A DNA stretch of 18,459 nucleotides. Source: Bacteroidales bacterium (GTDB lineage: Bacteria; Bacteroidota; Bacteroidia; Bacteroidales; WCHB1-69). The stretch is from positions 1 through 18,459 of the forward strand of contig JAQUGA010000026.1 of assembly GCA_028684405.1 (NCBI GenBank). The letters run 5' to 3'. This document shows, piece by piece, positions 1 through 6,875 of this stretch (positions within the stretch are counted from its first letter, which is position 1; the number at the start of each line of letters is the position of its first letter). The position numbers and the translations under genes are program-made. Below the pieces are notes generated by a model. That model did not search any database and had not been told where the DNA came from. It saw nothing but the letters and a program-made list of their open reading frames with translations.

Positions 1-129
1 GAGTTTGACTTTAACAAACTGGGTGCCCCGATTTTATTAAGCGTAGACACCCGTCCCATGTTTGATTTTGTGGGATATAACGATGGTTTTGGTTGGGGAG
101 CGGCACTCGGAATACGATATACATTCTAG
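1..129 (+). CDS. Outer-membrane beta-barrel protein, C-terminal end (5' end outside window)
   Basis: The first frame is open from the window edge and stops at TAG 127-129, giving 42 residues. They alternate hydrophobic and polar residues and end in GAALGIRYTF. A terminal phenylalanine after an amphipathic strand is the usual C-terminal signature of outer-membrane beta-barrels recognised by BamA. The segment also holds a DTRPMFDFVGYNDGFGWG stretch that reads like a loop or turn between the last two strands. The family cannot be named from so little sequence. A strong intrinsic terminator follows about 55 bases downstream, so this gene ends its transcription unit. Confidence 0.7.
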   Translation, partial: EFDFNKLGAPILLSVDTRPMFDFVGYNDGFGWGAALGIRYTF

Positions 130-183
130 ATTTCCGAAAATAGCATAAGGTTTGTCAAACGAATCTTTATCAACAAATTGAAT

Positions 184-220
184 AAAAAGATGAAATGGGT
201 TTCCATTTCATCTTTTTTTT
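184..220 (+). terminator. Strong intrinsic terminator after the barrel gene
   Basis: A 15-bp perfect stem (184-198 pairing with 203-217) closes a GTTT loop at 199-202, and the right arm runs into a T tract ending at 220. The left arm begins with an A run, so the hairpin may also terminate transcription from the opposite strand. It insulates the upstream barrel gene from the membrane-protein gene at 299. Confidence 0.85.
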
Positions 221-253
221 TAATTGAAAGAGAAAATATCGGATAAATCGTTT

Positions 254-261
254 TATATTTG
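254..261 (+). promoter_or_regulatory. Bacteroidetes -7 promoter box
   Basis: TATATTTG matches the Bacteroidetes sigma-ABfr -7 consensus TAnnTTTG exactly and lies 37 bases before the ATG at 299. No convincing TTTG -33 element is present at the usual 19-21 base spacing, so only the -7 half is supported. Confidence 0.5.
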
Positions 262-298
262 TGAAAGAATCTCATGAGAATTGCTAAAAAAATAAAAA

Positions 299-895
299 AT
301 GATTGATACTTTCTTGAAAGCCAAACATTGGCAACTTTTTGTTTTGACATTTGGAATACCAATGGCAATTCAATTTGCGATGGTGGGTTTTGTAATCTTC
401 AACCTCGCTACTCATTCTAGTATCGACTCCGTTTTTATGTTTAATTACATGAGGGTTTTCCCATTAGTAGTAGTCCTTTTTATGGGAATATTTTTTGCTT
501 GGCATTGGTCTGTCGCCATTGGATTGCAAAAGAGAGTTCCAGAAAATGTAACGATGAAGGTAAAGAAGTTTAAAGTGTTCTTTTTTATCCCTTTGTTCTA
601 TATGTCGGCTTTTATGATTTTTTTTGCTGTTTTTCCTGGCCTCCATATGAGTCATAATGTTGATTCTCATGTTGGACTTTTTATTGTTTTCTTTTTTATT
701 GTGTTTTTTCTCCATCTTTTTGCGATGTTTTGCATATTATACACTCTTTATTTTGTGGCAAAAACATTTAAGACTGTTGAATTGCATAGAGAAGTGACTT
801 TTTCAGATTTTGCTGGTGAATTCTTTTTAATATGGTTTTTCCCAATTGGCATTTGGATTCTACAGCCAAAAATCAACAAAATGATTGAAAACTAA
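299..895 (+). CDS. Conserved multi-pass membrane protein, function unknown
   Basis: 198 residues, very hydrophobic, with about five membrane segments (roughly residues 13-36, 53-70, 94-112, 127-155 and 172-188). The segments are joined by short charged loops such as LQKRVPENVTMKVKKFK (75-91). The C-terminus, with FFLIWFFPIGIWILQPKIN, is the most family-like part. I recall similar small membrane proteins in other Bacteroidetes, always hypothetical, but assign no role. The start is supported by the -7 box 37 bases upstream and by lack of a competing ATG before the first membrane segment. The stop overlaps a small hairpin, and the next gene starts 68 bases on. Confidence 0.8.
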   Translation: MIDTFLKAKHWQLFVLTFGIPMAIQFAMVGFVIFNLATHSSIDSVFMFNYMRVFPLVVVLFMGIFFAWHWSVAIGLQKRVPENVTMKVKKFKVFFFIPLFYMSAFMIFFAVFPGLHMSHNVDSHVGLFIVFFFIVFFLHLFAMFCILYTLYFVAKTFKTVELHREVTFSDFAGEFFLIWFFPIGIWILQPKINKMIEN

Positions 896-916
896 TGCTT
901 TCCCTGAAGCATTTTT
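894..916 (+). terminator. Possible weak terminator hairpin
   Basis: A 7-bp stem (AATGCTT 894-900 with AAGCATT 907-913) has a 6-base loop and is followed by a short T run to 916. It overlaps the stop codon of the preceding gene. The stem is AT-rich and the T tract short, so termination would be partial at best. Confidence 0.35.
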
Positions 917-963
917 CACATTTACAATACTTCGATTTTACAAACATAAAAGAATCAAATAAA

Positions 964-2220
964 ATGAAAAGACAAATAACACTTTTAAGTATATTCATAA
1001 TTCTATTTGGAAGTGGCTTTGCACAAACAAGCAAAAGGGTTTTGTTTATTGGAAACAGTTATACTGCCGTGAATAATCTTCCTCAAATAGTGAGTGAACT
1101 TGCAACATCTGCTGGTGATCATTTAATATTTGACAGCAATACGCCCGGTGGACAAACTTTTCAAGGACATTCTACCAATTCAATATCGCTTCAAAAAATA
1201 ATGTCAGGAAATTGGGATTTTGTGGTCTTGCAAGAGCAAAGCCAACTGCCTTCTTTCCCTGACTGGCAAGTGCAAGCCTCAGTATTTCCCTATGCTAAAA
1301 TACTTGACAGCCTTATTCATGCTTATAATCCGTGTGGAGAAACTATGTTTTACATGACTTGGGGTCGAAAAAACGGAGATGCTGATAATTGTCCCTCATG
1401 GCCTCCTTTGTGCACTTATGAGGGCATGGATAGTTTATTGTATTTGCGATATATGATGATGGCCGAAGAGAACAATGCTTTGGTTTCGCCCGTAGGGGCT
1501 GTGTGGAAGTATCTGCGACAAAATCATCCTCATATTGAATTGTATTCATCTGACGAAAGTCATCCTTCGCTGGCTGGTTCATATGCAGCCGCTTGTTGTT
1601 TTTACACTTCCATTTTCAGGAAAGATCCGATGTCAATAACCAACGATTATAATTTGCCAGCAGCAGATGCCGCCAATATTAGAGCCGCTGTAAAAACCAT
1701 TGTTTACGAAAATCTTTTAAATTGGCACATTGGAGAATATGATCCCATCGCCAACTTCAGTTTTGATATTTCTAATAATATGGTTGAATTTACGAATCTT
1801 TCAACAAATGCATCAAGCTATAAATGGGATTTTGGGGATGGAGAAACCTCAACAGACATAAGTCCAAATCATGTGTATGACGTAAACGACATTTTTACGG
1901 TAACATTAATCGCTAATTATTGTGACTATTCCGACACAACAAAGCAATCAATAAATATAATTACAAGCAGCGTAGAAGATCCTCTTCTGCAAAAGAGCAT
2001 TTTGCTTTATCCAAATCCAGTTTCCGACCAGCTGATAATTAATTTAGAGAATATTGATGAGGTTTATGTGCTTAATTCTATCGGACAAACCTTTACGCCC
2101 TCGCATACTTCCATTGGAACAAGCACATCCATTGACTTTTCAAGTTTCCCATCTGGAATATATTTTCTTGTCATTTCTACAAATGGTAAATTAGTGACAC
2201 ATAAAGCAATTAAAGAGTAA
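964..2220 (+). CDS. Secreted SGNH-type hydrolase (DUF4886-like) with PKD domain and T9SS type-A sorting domain
   Basis: 418 residues from ATG 964. An in-frame ATG at 895 would put 23 non-signal residues before the signal peptide (MKRQITLLSIFIILFGSGFAQ, cleavage after about residue 20), so 964 is preferred. The hydrolase domain shows SGNH block I at RVLFIGNSYT (nucleophile Ser32), a GGQTFQGH glycine block, VVLQEQSQ in place of the GxND block, and DESHPS (Asp197, His200) as block V. A PKD domain follows at about 260-335, with the hallmark YKWDFGDG. The last ~75 residues are a T9SS type-A domain (LYPNPVSDQL ... FPSGIYFLVIS). This predicts export by Sec, T9SS translocation and surface attachment or release. 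The substrate is probably an acylated glycan or lipid ester, which is inference from the fold family. Codons 3' of the stop stay open for 21 more residues. Confidence 0.85.
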   Translation: MKRQITLLSIFIILFGSGFAQTSKRVLFIGNSYTAVNNLPQIVSELATSAGDHLIFDSNTPGGQTFQGHSTNSISLQKIMSGNWDFVVLQEQSQLPSFPDWQVQASVFPYAKILDSLIHAYNPCGETMFYMTWGRKNGDADNCPSWPPLCTYEGMDSLLYLRYMMMAEENNALVSPVGAVWKYLRQNHPHIELYSSDESHPSLAGSYAAACCFYTSIFRKDPMSITNDYNLPAADAANIRAAVKTIVYENLLNWHIGEYDPIANFSFDISNNMVEFTNLSTNASSYKWDFGDGETSTDISPNHVYDVNDIFTVTLIANYCDYSDTTKQSINIITSSVEDPLLQKSILLYPNPVSDQLIINLENIDEVYVLNSIGQTFTPSHTSIGTSTSIDFSSFPSGIYFLVISTNGKLVTHKAIKE

Positions 2221-2308
2221 ACCAAAAGAGAAATCCAGCGACCACTTCCAAAAAAACTGGGCGAAATCGAAAAGCCAAATGAGTAGAAAAACACAAAAAA
2301 TTAAAATT

Positions 2309-2691
2309 ATGGATGGTATCTAAAAGCTTTAAAACAGTACGCTGATTTCAGTGGAAGAGCAAGAAGAAAAGAGTATTGGATGTTTGTTTTGTTCAATATG
2401 GTTTTTGGTATAATTGCAATGACTTTAGACCATTTATTAGGAATTGCAATGGAAAGTATTGGATATGGCCCCATTACATTGATTTATCTTTTAGCAGTGA
2501 TGATTCCTGGATTGGCTGTTTCGGTAAGAAGATTACACGATATAGGCAAAAGTGGATGGATGGTTCTTATTTCACTTATCCCAATAGTTGGAGGAATTTG
2601 GCTTTTGGTTCTTACAGTGACTGAAGGTACTTTTGGAGAAAATCAATATGGACCCAATCCAAAAGAAGTAACATCAGAGAATAATTTATAG
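2309..2691 (+). CDS. DUF805 family inner-membrane protein with a frameshifted start
   Basis: The body is a typical DUF805 protein: an N-terminal WYLKALKQYADFSGRARRKE motif, two or three membrane helices, the conserved SVRRLHDIGKSGWM segment, and a GENQYGPNP tail. The hallmark N-terminus is in the frame that ends at 2691, but that frame has no start codon between the stop at 2302-2304 and the internal ATG at 2380. An ATG does sit at the expected place (2309), one frame off. One extra base just after it would restore M-G-W-Y-L-K. Starting at 2380 would discard the most conserved motif. So either a one-base deletion (or sequencing error) near 2312 disrupts the gene, or a shorter product is made. 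DUF805 function is unknown. A strong terminator follows. Confidence 0.7.
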
Positions 2692-2715
2692 TAGAATTTT
2701 ATTCAAGTTGTAATT

Positions 2716-2755
2716 AAAAACAGTCCAAGCTTTGTAAAGAGTTTGGACTGTTTTT
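2716..2755 (+). terminator. Strong intrinsic terminator after the DUF805 gene
   Basis: A 13-bp stem (AAAAACAGTCCAA 2716-2728 with its complement at 2743-2755) closes a 14-base loop. The right arm merges into a run of nine T at 2751-2759. The A-rich left flank would also allow it to act on the opposite strand. Confidence 0.85.
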
Positions 2756-2793
2756 TTTTGATTAGTATAAAAAGAGAAAAGTAAATTATGGAA

Positions 2794-2817
2794 TAATACA
2801 GTTGTTTTGCTGTATTA
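2794..2817. repeat. Inverted repeat, 8-bp arms
   Basis: TAATACAG (2794-2801) and CTGTATTA (2810-2817) are perfect inverted arms around an 8-base loop. No T run follows, so it is not a terminator. An operator or RNA hairpin is possible, but nothing nearby shows what would bind it. Confidence 0.4.
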
Positions 2818-2996
2818 AGACAGGAAGTTTTAAAAGACCTAATTAAATAATAAAAAATGGAGTAGTAATATTCTTCTTTAAAACGAACTGTAAAAAGATA
2901 GCATAAATGGTTTCATTAATAAAATTCATTGTATGAAATAGAAACATATTAATGACCAAAATAAATTGAATATTTCCCTGATTTGGTTAATTTTTG

Positions 2997-3004
2997 TAGA
3001 TTTG
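2997..3004 (+). promoter_or_regulatory. Bacteroidetes -7 promoter box for the Sel1 gene
   Basis: TAGATTTG matches TAnnTTTG and lies 62 bases upstream of the ATG at 3067. A TTTG at 2982-2985 is too close (11 bases) to be a normal -33 element, so only the -7 box is supported. Confidence 0.45.
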
Positions 3005-3066
3005 TGAATAATTATACTGTTGTGAGATTAGAATATAGATATGTGCATTAACGAAAGAGAATTGCA

Positions 3067-4038
3067 ATGAAATCATTAAGAAAATTAAACTTTTCTACCC
3101 ATCATCTTTTTTTCGGTTTAAGTTTTCCTAAAGTAAAAGAAGTTGCTGAAGAAGGGGATGCGGAAGCTCAATATTTTTTGGGGTATATGTATCTTAAAGG
3201 AGAGGGGACTGCAATAGACGAAAACCAAGCTTTTTTCTGGTTTAGCAAAAGTGCGGAACAAGGACAAGCAGATGCTCAATATGATCTTGGGCTAATGTAT
3301 ATTTATGGTGAGGCGGTACCATACGATAAGGAAAAAGCGTTTTTCTGGATTAAGAAAAGTGCGGAACAAGGAAAGGCGGAAGCTCAATACTTCCTTGGAT
3401 TGTTGTATAAGGAAGATGATGAAAGTGAATTATATAATGAAAACAAGGCTTTTTTATGGTTTAAAAAAAGTGCAGAACAAGGACATGTAGAAGCTCAAAG
3501 TAATCTTGGATATATGTATGCCAATGGCGAGGGAACTTTGTTAGATGAAGTACAGGCTTTCTACTGGTATTATAAAAGCGCAGAACAAGGTGATGCAGAA
3601 GCGCAATATACGCTTGGATATATGTTTGATAATGGTGTGGGAACATATAAAGATTCAGAAGAGGCTTTTTTCTGGATTAAAAAAAGTGCAGAGCAGGGCT
3701 TGGTAAAATCTCAATATATAATTGGATATATGTATCATCATGGCTTGGGAACGTTGAAAAACGAAAAAAAAGCTATCTCTTGGTACCAAAAGAGTGCGAA
3801 ACAAGGAAGTGCTGTTGCTCAATATAGTCTTGCACTACTTTATGATGATAATGAAAGTCCATTGAAAAACGAAAAAAAAGCTTTTTTCTGGTATAAAAAG
3901 AGTGCTGAACAAGGATTTGCAGATGCGCAATTTCAACTTGGACTTATGTATTTTAATGGTTTAGGCACTAAAGAAGATAAAAAACAAGCAGCCTATTGGA
4001 TTAAAGAGAGCTATGCCAATGGATATGAAGAAGAATAA
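3067..4038 (+). CDS. Sel1-like repeat protein, eight repeats
   Basis: 323 residues. After a short N-terminal stretch (1-28), the protein is almost entirely eight Sel1-like repeats of about 36 residues. Their core reads (E/A)AQ..LG.MY..G.G......AF.W..KSAEQG. Such repeats form alpha-helical solenoids of the TPR superfamily and act as protein-protein scaffolds. Repeats 3 and 7 lack the usual G-x-G-T loop and carry acidic YKEDDESELYNENK or YDDNESPLKNEK loops instead. There is no clear signal peptide, so a cytoplasmic place is most likely, though many Sel1 proteins are exported. At the DNA level repeats 6 and 7 share a long identical stretch spanning the codons for LKNEKKA, a sign of recent duplication or conversion. 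The 3' end overlaps an orphan T9SS sorting-domain fragment in another frame. Confidence 0.9.
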   Translation: MKSLRKLNFSTHHLFFGLSFPKVKEVAEEGDAEAQYFLGYMYLKGEGTAIDENQAFFWFSKSAEQGQADAQYDLGLMYIYGEAVPYDKEKAFFWIKKSAEQGKAEAQYFLGLLYKEDDESELYNENKAFLWFKKSAEQGHVEAQSNLGYMYANGEGTLLDEVQAFYWYYKSAEQGDAEAQYTLGYMFDNGVGTYKDSEEAFFWIKKSAEQGLVKSQYIIGYMYHHGLGTLKNEKKAISWYQKSAKQGSAVAQYSLALLYDDNESPLKNEKKAFFWYKKSAEQGFADAQFQLGLMYFNGLGTKEDKKQAAYWIKESYANGYEEE

Positions 4039-4123
4039 GAAGAAAAGTGATTTTTCAAAATTTCCATCTGGAATGTATTTTCTTGTTATTTCAAAACAAG
4101 GAAAAACTTTTACTCTAAAATAA
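4025..4123 (+). pseudogene. Orphan T9SS type-A sorting-domain fragment
   Basis: In the frame one base off from the end of the Sel1 gene, codons from ATG 4025 to TAA 4121-4123 read MKKNKKKSDFSKFPSGMYFL, then VISKQGKTFTLK. FPSG(M/I)YFLVIS is the conserved last-strand motif of T9SS type-A sorting domains, and it matches the intact domain of the hydrolase at 2137-2184 residue for residue over most of its length. At the DNA level 45 aligned bases differ at about seven positions. Everything upstream in a normal sorting domain (the YPNP start and middle strands) is missing, replaced by the Sel1 gene. I read it as the tail left by a deleted T9SS cargo gene. Confidence 0.7.
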
Positions 4124-4342
4124 TAAAACAATAGTACTCCTTATTTAGAACTAAATATAAAGTTTTACGACCGTGCCTAAATGTATTTTGCAATCAGATT
4201 AGAAGACAAAAACACCGAACATAGATAAATCTGACAATAAAAAATAAAAACAATATTACTACTAATTTATGGGTGGAGGGTTAACAATCTCGCAACCCAA
4301 AAAGTCAAGTAAATAAACTTCTATTTTGCTCGATTCAAAAAC
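4124..4342. other. Intergenic stretch with no recognised element
   Basis: 219 bases between the sorting-domain remnant and the convergent stop of the nitroreductase gene. It contains a small GGGTT/AACCC inverted repeat (near 4278-4300) without a T run on the plus side. No gene, RNA or promoter is supported. Confidence 0.5.
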
Positions 4343-4912
4343 TTATTTATTAAAGATAAATTCGGATATTTCCTTCCGGGTTCTAGGTGCTTTTTCCAAA
4401 TCTATCAAATTTGGATGCAGTTTTTCAGATACATCTGCATATCCGACAGCCACGACCACCAATGGTTTGACATTTTCGGGCAAATTAAACGCTTTGGAAA
4501 TTGCTTCTGGACTAAAACCTGCCATTTGGTGAACAAACAAACCTCTTTCGGTGGCTTCTACAGTAAGACTTGCAACAGCAGCACCACAATCATATTGATA
4601 AGAGATGTTTTTTTGTCCATTTGGCGTGAGTTCATTTCCCAAAACGACAAACAACATCGAAGCTTCGGGAGCCCAAAGTTGATTAAATTCTACTAAGGAA
4701 TCGGTAATTGTTTTAAATGTTTTATCGCCTCTAAGGCCATAAACAAATTGCCAAGGTTGAAAATTATTGGATGAAGCGGACCATCGAGCAGCTTCAAAAA
4801 GACTATTTATTACTTCTTGAGGAATCTCTTTCTTATTATCAAAAGAACGAGGACTCCAACGTTTTGCCAAAAGGCTCGAAATAGGATATTGAGTATTTGC
4901 AGTTTTTTCCAT
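4343..4912 (-). CDS. Nitroreductase-family FMN oxidoreductase
   Basis: 189 residues from ATG 4912; an upstream in-frame ATG at 4951 adds 13 residues with no family resemblance. The family's FMN-phosphate contacts appear as KRWSPRSF (17-24), and the flavin-binding segment as ARWSASSNNFQPWQF (42-56). A glycine-rich CGAAVASLTVEATERGLFVHQ stretch (109-129) and a C-terminal APRTRKE arginine pair complete the pattern. These enzymes are usually homodimers using NAD(P)H to reduce nitro compounds, quinones or enones in the cytosol. The GLFVHQMAGF motif is shared by a subgroup whose substrate I cannot name. It is divergent from the Gate-domain gene, with 128 bases between start codons, and has no obvious operon partner. 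Confidence 0.88.
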   Translation of the reverse strand: MEKTANTQYPISSLLAKRWSPRSFDNKKEIPQEVINSLFEAARWSASSNNFQPWQFVYGLRGDKTFKTITDSLVEFNQLWAPEASMLFVVLGNELTPNGQKNISYQYDCGAAVASLTVEATERGLFVHQMAGFSPEAISKAFNLPENVKPLVVVAVGYADVSEKLHPNLIDLEKAPRTRKEISEFIFNK

Positions 4913-5040
4913 ATTATTTTTTACTATTTTTGTTTGAAAATTTAAGATCATCCGAAAAATGATGACACTGAATAAACCAAAGAATAGGCAATTTGTTTAA
5001 TTCTAAAACCAAATAGGCTCATAGATAAAATAGATACTCA

Positions 5041-6042
5041 ATGAAACTTCTTTTTCAAGAACTAAAAGGACTACTCACTCAAACCTACCAAACTATTTGG
5101 GTTTTGCTAAAAATAATGATCCCCGTTTCAATTGTCATTAAATTAATTCAGGAGTTCGATTTGTTGCACTATTTTGGCGATGTCCTATCCCCTATTATGC
5201 AAATTGTTGGACTGCCCGGAGAAACGGGTATAATTTGGGCTTCGGGAATGTTGATTAATATTTATGCTGCATTGTTGGCATACATTGCTTTGGCACCTGA
5301 TTTAGCATTAACACATGCTCAAATAAGTGTGCTTTTTACTATTATTCTAGTCGCTCACACCTTTCCGGTGGAATTACAAATAGCATCAAAAGCAGGTGTA
5401 AAACTACGATCAATGTTTTTAATTCGATTTGGAGGTGCCATCGTGTTGGGAATTTTATTAAATATTGGATATACCTATTTTGGATATTTGCAGGAACCAG
5501 CCATATTAAGCACTCTGCTTACACCCGTTAACGATTCTATTTGGATGTGGGCCTTAAATGAATTGAAGAATTATTTTATAATAGCACTCATTATTTTCAC
5601 TTTGCTACTCACTTTGAAAATCTTCGAAAAACTGGGAATAATAAATTTAATCAGTCGCCTTTTAGAGCCTGTTTTGTCTGTTTTAGGCATCCGAAAAGAG
5701 GTAATTCCCATCGCATTAATTGGATTGACTTTAGGCATAGCATACGGAGGTGCAATAATTATTAAAGAATCGAAAAACAAAAAAATCTCAGGCAGAGACA
5801 TATTTTACACGCTCACATTAATGGGATTGTGCCACAGCATGATAGAAGACACTTTGTTGATGTTTTCGTTTGGAGGTCATGTTTCGGGAATTCTTTTTGC
5901 CAGAATTATATTTGCATTAATTGTAAGCTTTTTGATTGTTAAAATAACGTCAAAAATGAGTCAAAAAAGATTTGATGCATGGTTTATAAAAAAGAGCTTT
6001 TTGAAACATCGAGAAGAAGAATCAGAAGAACAAAATCAATAG
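5041..6042 (+). CDS. Nucleoside-recognition (Gate) domain membrane protein with two internally related halves
   Basis: 333 residues with about eight membrane segments. Two Gate-type domains (Pfam nucleoside recognition) can be seen, at about residues 15-145 and 175-305. The first holds VGLPGETGIIW (56-66) and VAHTFPVE (104-111). The second holds GIRKEVIPIALIGLTLGIAYGG (216-237) and CHSMIEDT (264-271). Each half keeps a His-x3-(V/I)-Glu element, consistent with internal duplication. Gate domains occur in the FeoB iron transporter, concentrative nucleoside transporters and sporulation proteins SpmA/SpmB. The transported solute here is unknown. The C-terminus (306-333) is charged and presumably cytoplasmic. 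It stands alone, with 235 bases before the next gene. Confidence 0.8.
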   Translation: MKLLFQELKGLLTQTYQTIWVLLKIMIPVSIVIKLIQEFDLLHYFGDVLSPIMQIVGLPGETGIIWASGMLINIYAALLAYIALAPDLALTHAQISVLFTIILVAHTFPVELQIASKAGVKLRSMFLIRFGGAIVLGILLNIGYTYFGYLQEPAILSTLLTPVNDSIWMWALNELKNYFIIALIIFTLLLTLKIFEKLGIINLISRLLEPVLSVLGIRKEVIPIALIGLTLGIAYGGAIIIKESKNKKISGRDIFYTLTLMGLCHSMIEDTLLMFSFGGHVSGILFARIIFALIVSFLIVKITSKMSQKRFDAWFIKKSFLKHREEESEEQNQ

Positions 6043-6234
6043 TCACATAAAAGTATAATCTCTTATTTAATGGTATTTTAGAAGATTATTAACTTCCAAA
6101 TTCTTGGACTACTTATTGCATATAATATAATTTAGCCGCCAAAAACAACTTGAAGAAATGAATAAAAAAATAAAATAGCAGTAATTTAACCACAATTAAA
6201 ACGATTTAATCTACACATAAATAAAAAATCGTAT

Positions 6235-6242
6235 TATATTTG
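6235..6242 (+). promoter_or_regulatory. Bacteroidetes -7 promoter box for the TlpA operon
   Basis: TATATTTG matches TAnnTTTG exactly, 35 bases before the ATG at 6278. There is no good TTTG -33 element 19-21 bases upstream. It is the best promoter candidate for the three-gene operon 6278-9410. Confidence 0.55.
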
Positions 6243-6277
6243 CAAGGTGTATTTTAAACTTATAAAAACAAACGATC

Positions 6278-6802
6278 ATGAAAAAAACTTTAATTATACT
6301 TTCTCTCGTTCTTGCATTTTCGTATGCAATAGCACAAACAACAGGCGGTCGTACAATGCCTTCGGTTCAAATAAAAACGTTGGATGGAGCAAATGTTTTG
6401 GCTTCTGATATTTCAAACGATGGAAAACCGATGATTGTTAGCTTTTGGGCAACATGGTGCAAACCTTGCATCCGCGAACTAACAACCATTTCTGACGTGT
6501 ACGACGATTGGCAAGAAGAAACCGGCGTTAAACTGGTTGCCATTTCTATTGACGACACTCGGTCGCTCTCAAAAGTTCGTCCTTATGTAAACGGAAAAGG
6601 CTGGGAATATGAATTCTATACGGACGGCAACAGCGACTTGAAAAGAGCCATGAATGTGAATGAAATACCTTGCGTTTTTATTCTCGATGGAAATGGAAAA
6701 ATCGTTTGGCAACACACCTCTTTTTCTGAAGGAGGCGAACTAGAACTTATTAATATCGTTAAAAAAGTGATTGCAGGCGAAGAGGTTTCGAATGAAAAAT
6801 AA
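6278..6802 (+). CDS. TlpA-like periplasmic thioredoxin-fold oxidoreductase
   Basis: 174 residues. A Sec signal peptide covers residues 1-19 or so (MKKTLIILSLVLAFSYAIAQ). The thioredoxin fold follows, with active site FWATWCKPCIREL (Cys61, Cys64) and the cis-proline at Pro131 in NEIPCVFI. A cysteine (Cys132) directly follows the cis-proline, which is unusual next to the active site and could influence its redox behaviour. The length is normal for a single-domain TlpA/ResA-type protein. It is the first gene of an operon with a DUF6029 barrel (73 bases on) and an Omp28-like lipoprotein. Family members usually reduce disulfides in exported proteins or cytochrome maturation. The neighbours here suggest an outer-membrane client (inference). 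Confidence 0.92.
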   Translation: MKKTLIILSLVLAFSYAIAQTTGGRTMPSVQIKTLDGANVLASDISNDGKPMIVSFWATWCKPCIRELTTISDVYDDWQEETGVKLVAISIDDTRSLSKVRPYVNGKGWEYEFYTDGNSDLKRAMNVNEIPCVFILDGNGKIVWQHTSFSEGGELELINIVKKVIAGEEVSNEK

Positions 6803-6875
6803 AACATTCTCAACCTACCCTTTTATATAAAATGAATTGTGTTTTCAAAGTTTTTTTTTTAACAGAACAAATTTG

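Larger units (their letters stand above)
2756..3066. other. Gene-free stretch between DUF805 and Sel1 genes
   Basis: About 310 bases, very AT-rich, with no open frame of note on either strand. It holds an 8-bp inverted repeat (2794-2817) and a -7 promoter box (2997-3004), each listed separately. I see no RNA gene. Confidence 0.6.

Noticed and set aside
126..368. Minus-strand frame of 80 codons
   Set aside because: It runs across the terminator hairpin and is antisense to the membrane-protein start; the Lys/Phe content reflects AT-rich DNA.
895..963. Earlier ATG for the SGNH hydrolase
   Set aside because: The added 23 residues precede a complete signal peptide and overlap the previous stop and a hairpin.
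2221..2286. In-frame extension of 21 codons after the hydrolase stop
   Set aside because: It has no sorting-domain character and ends soon; reading it as a stop-codon readthrough product is not supported.
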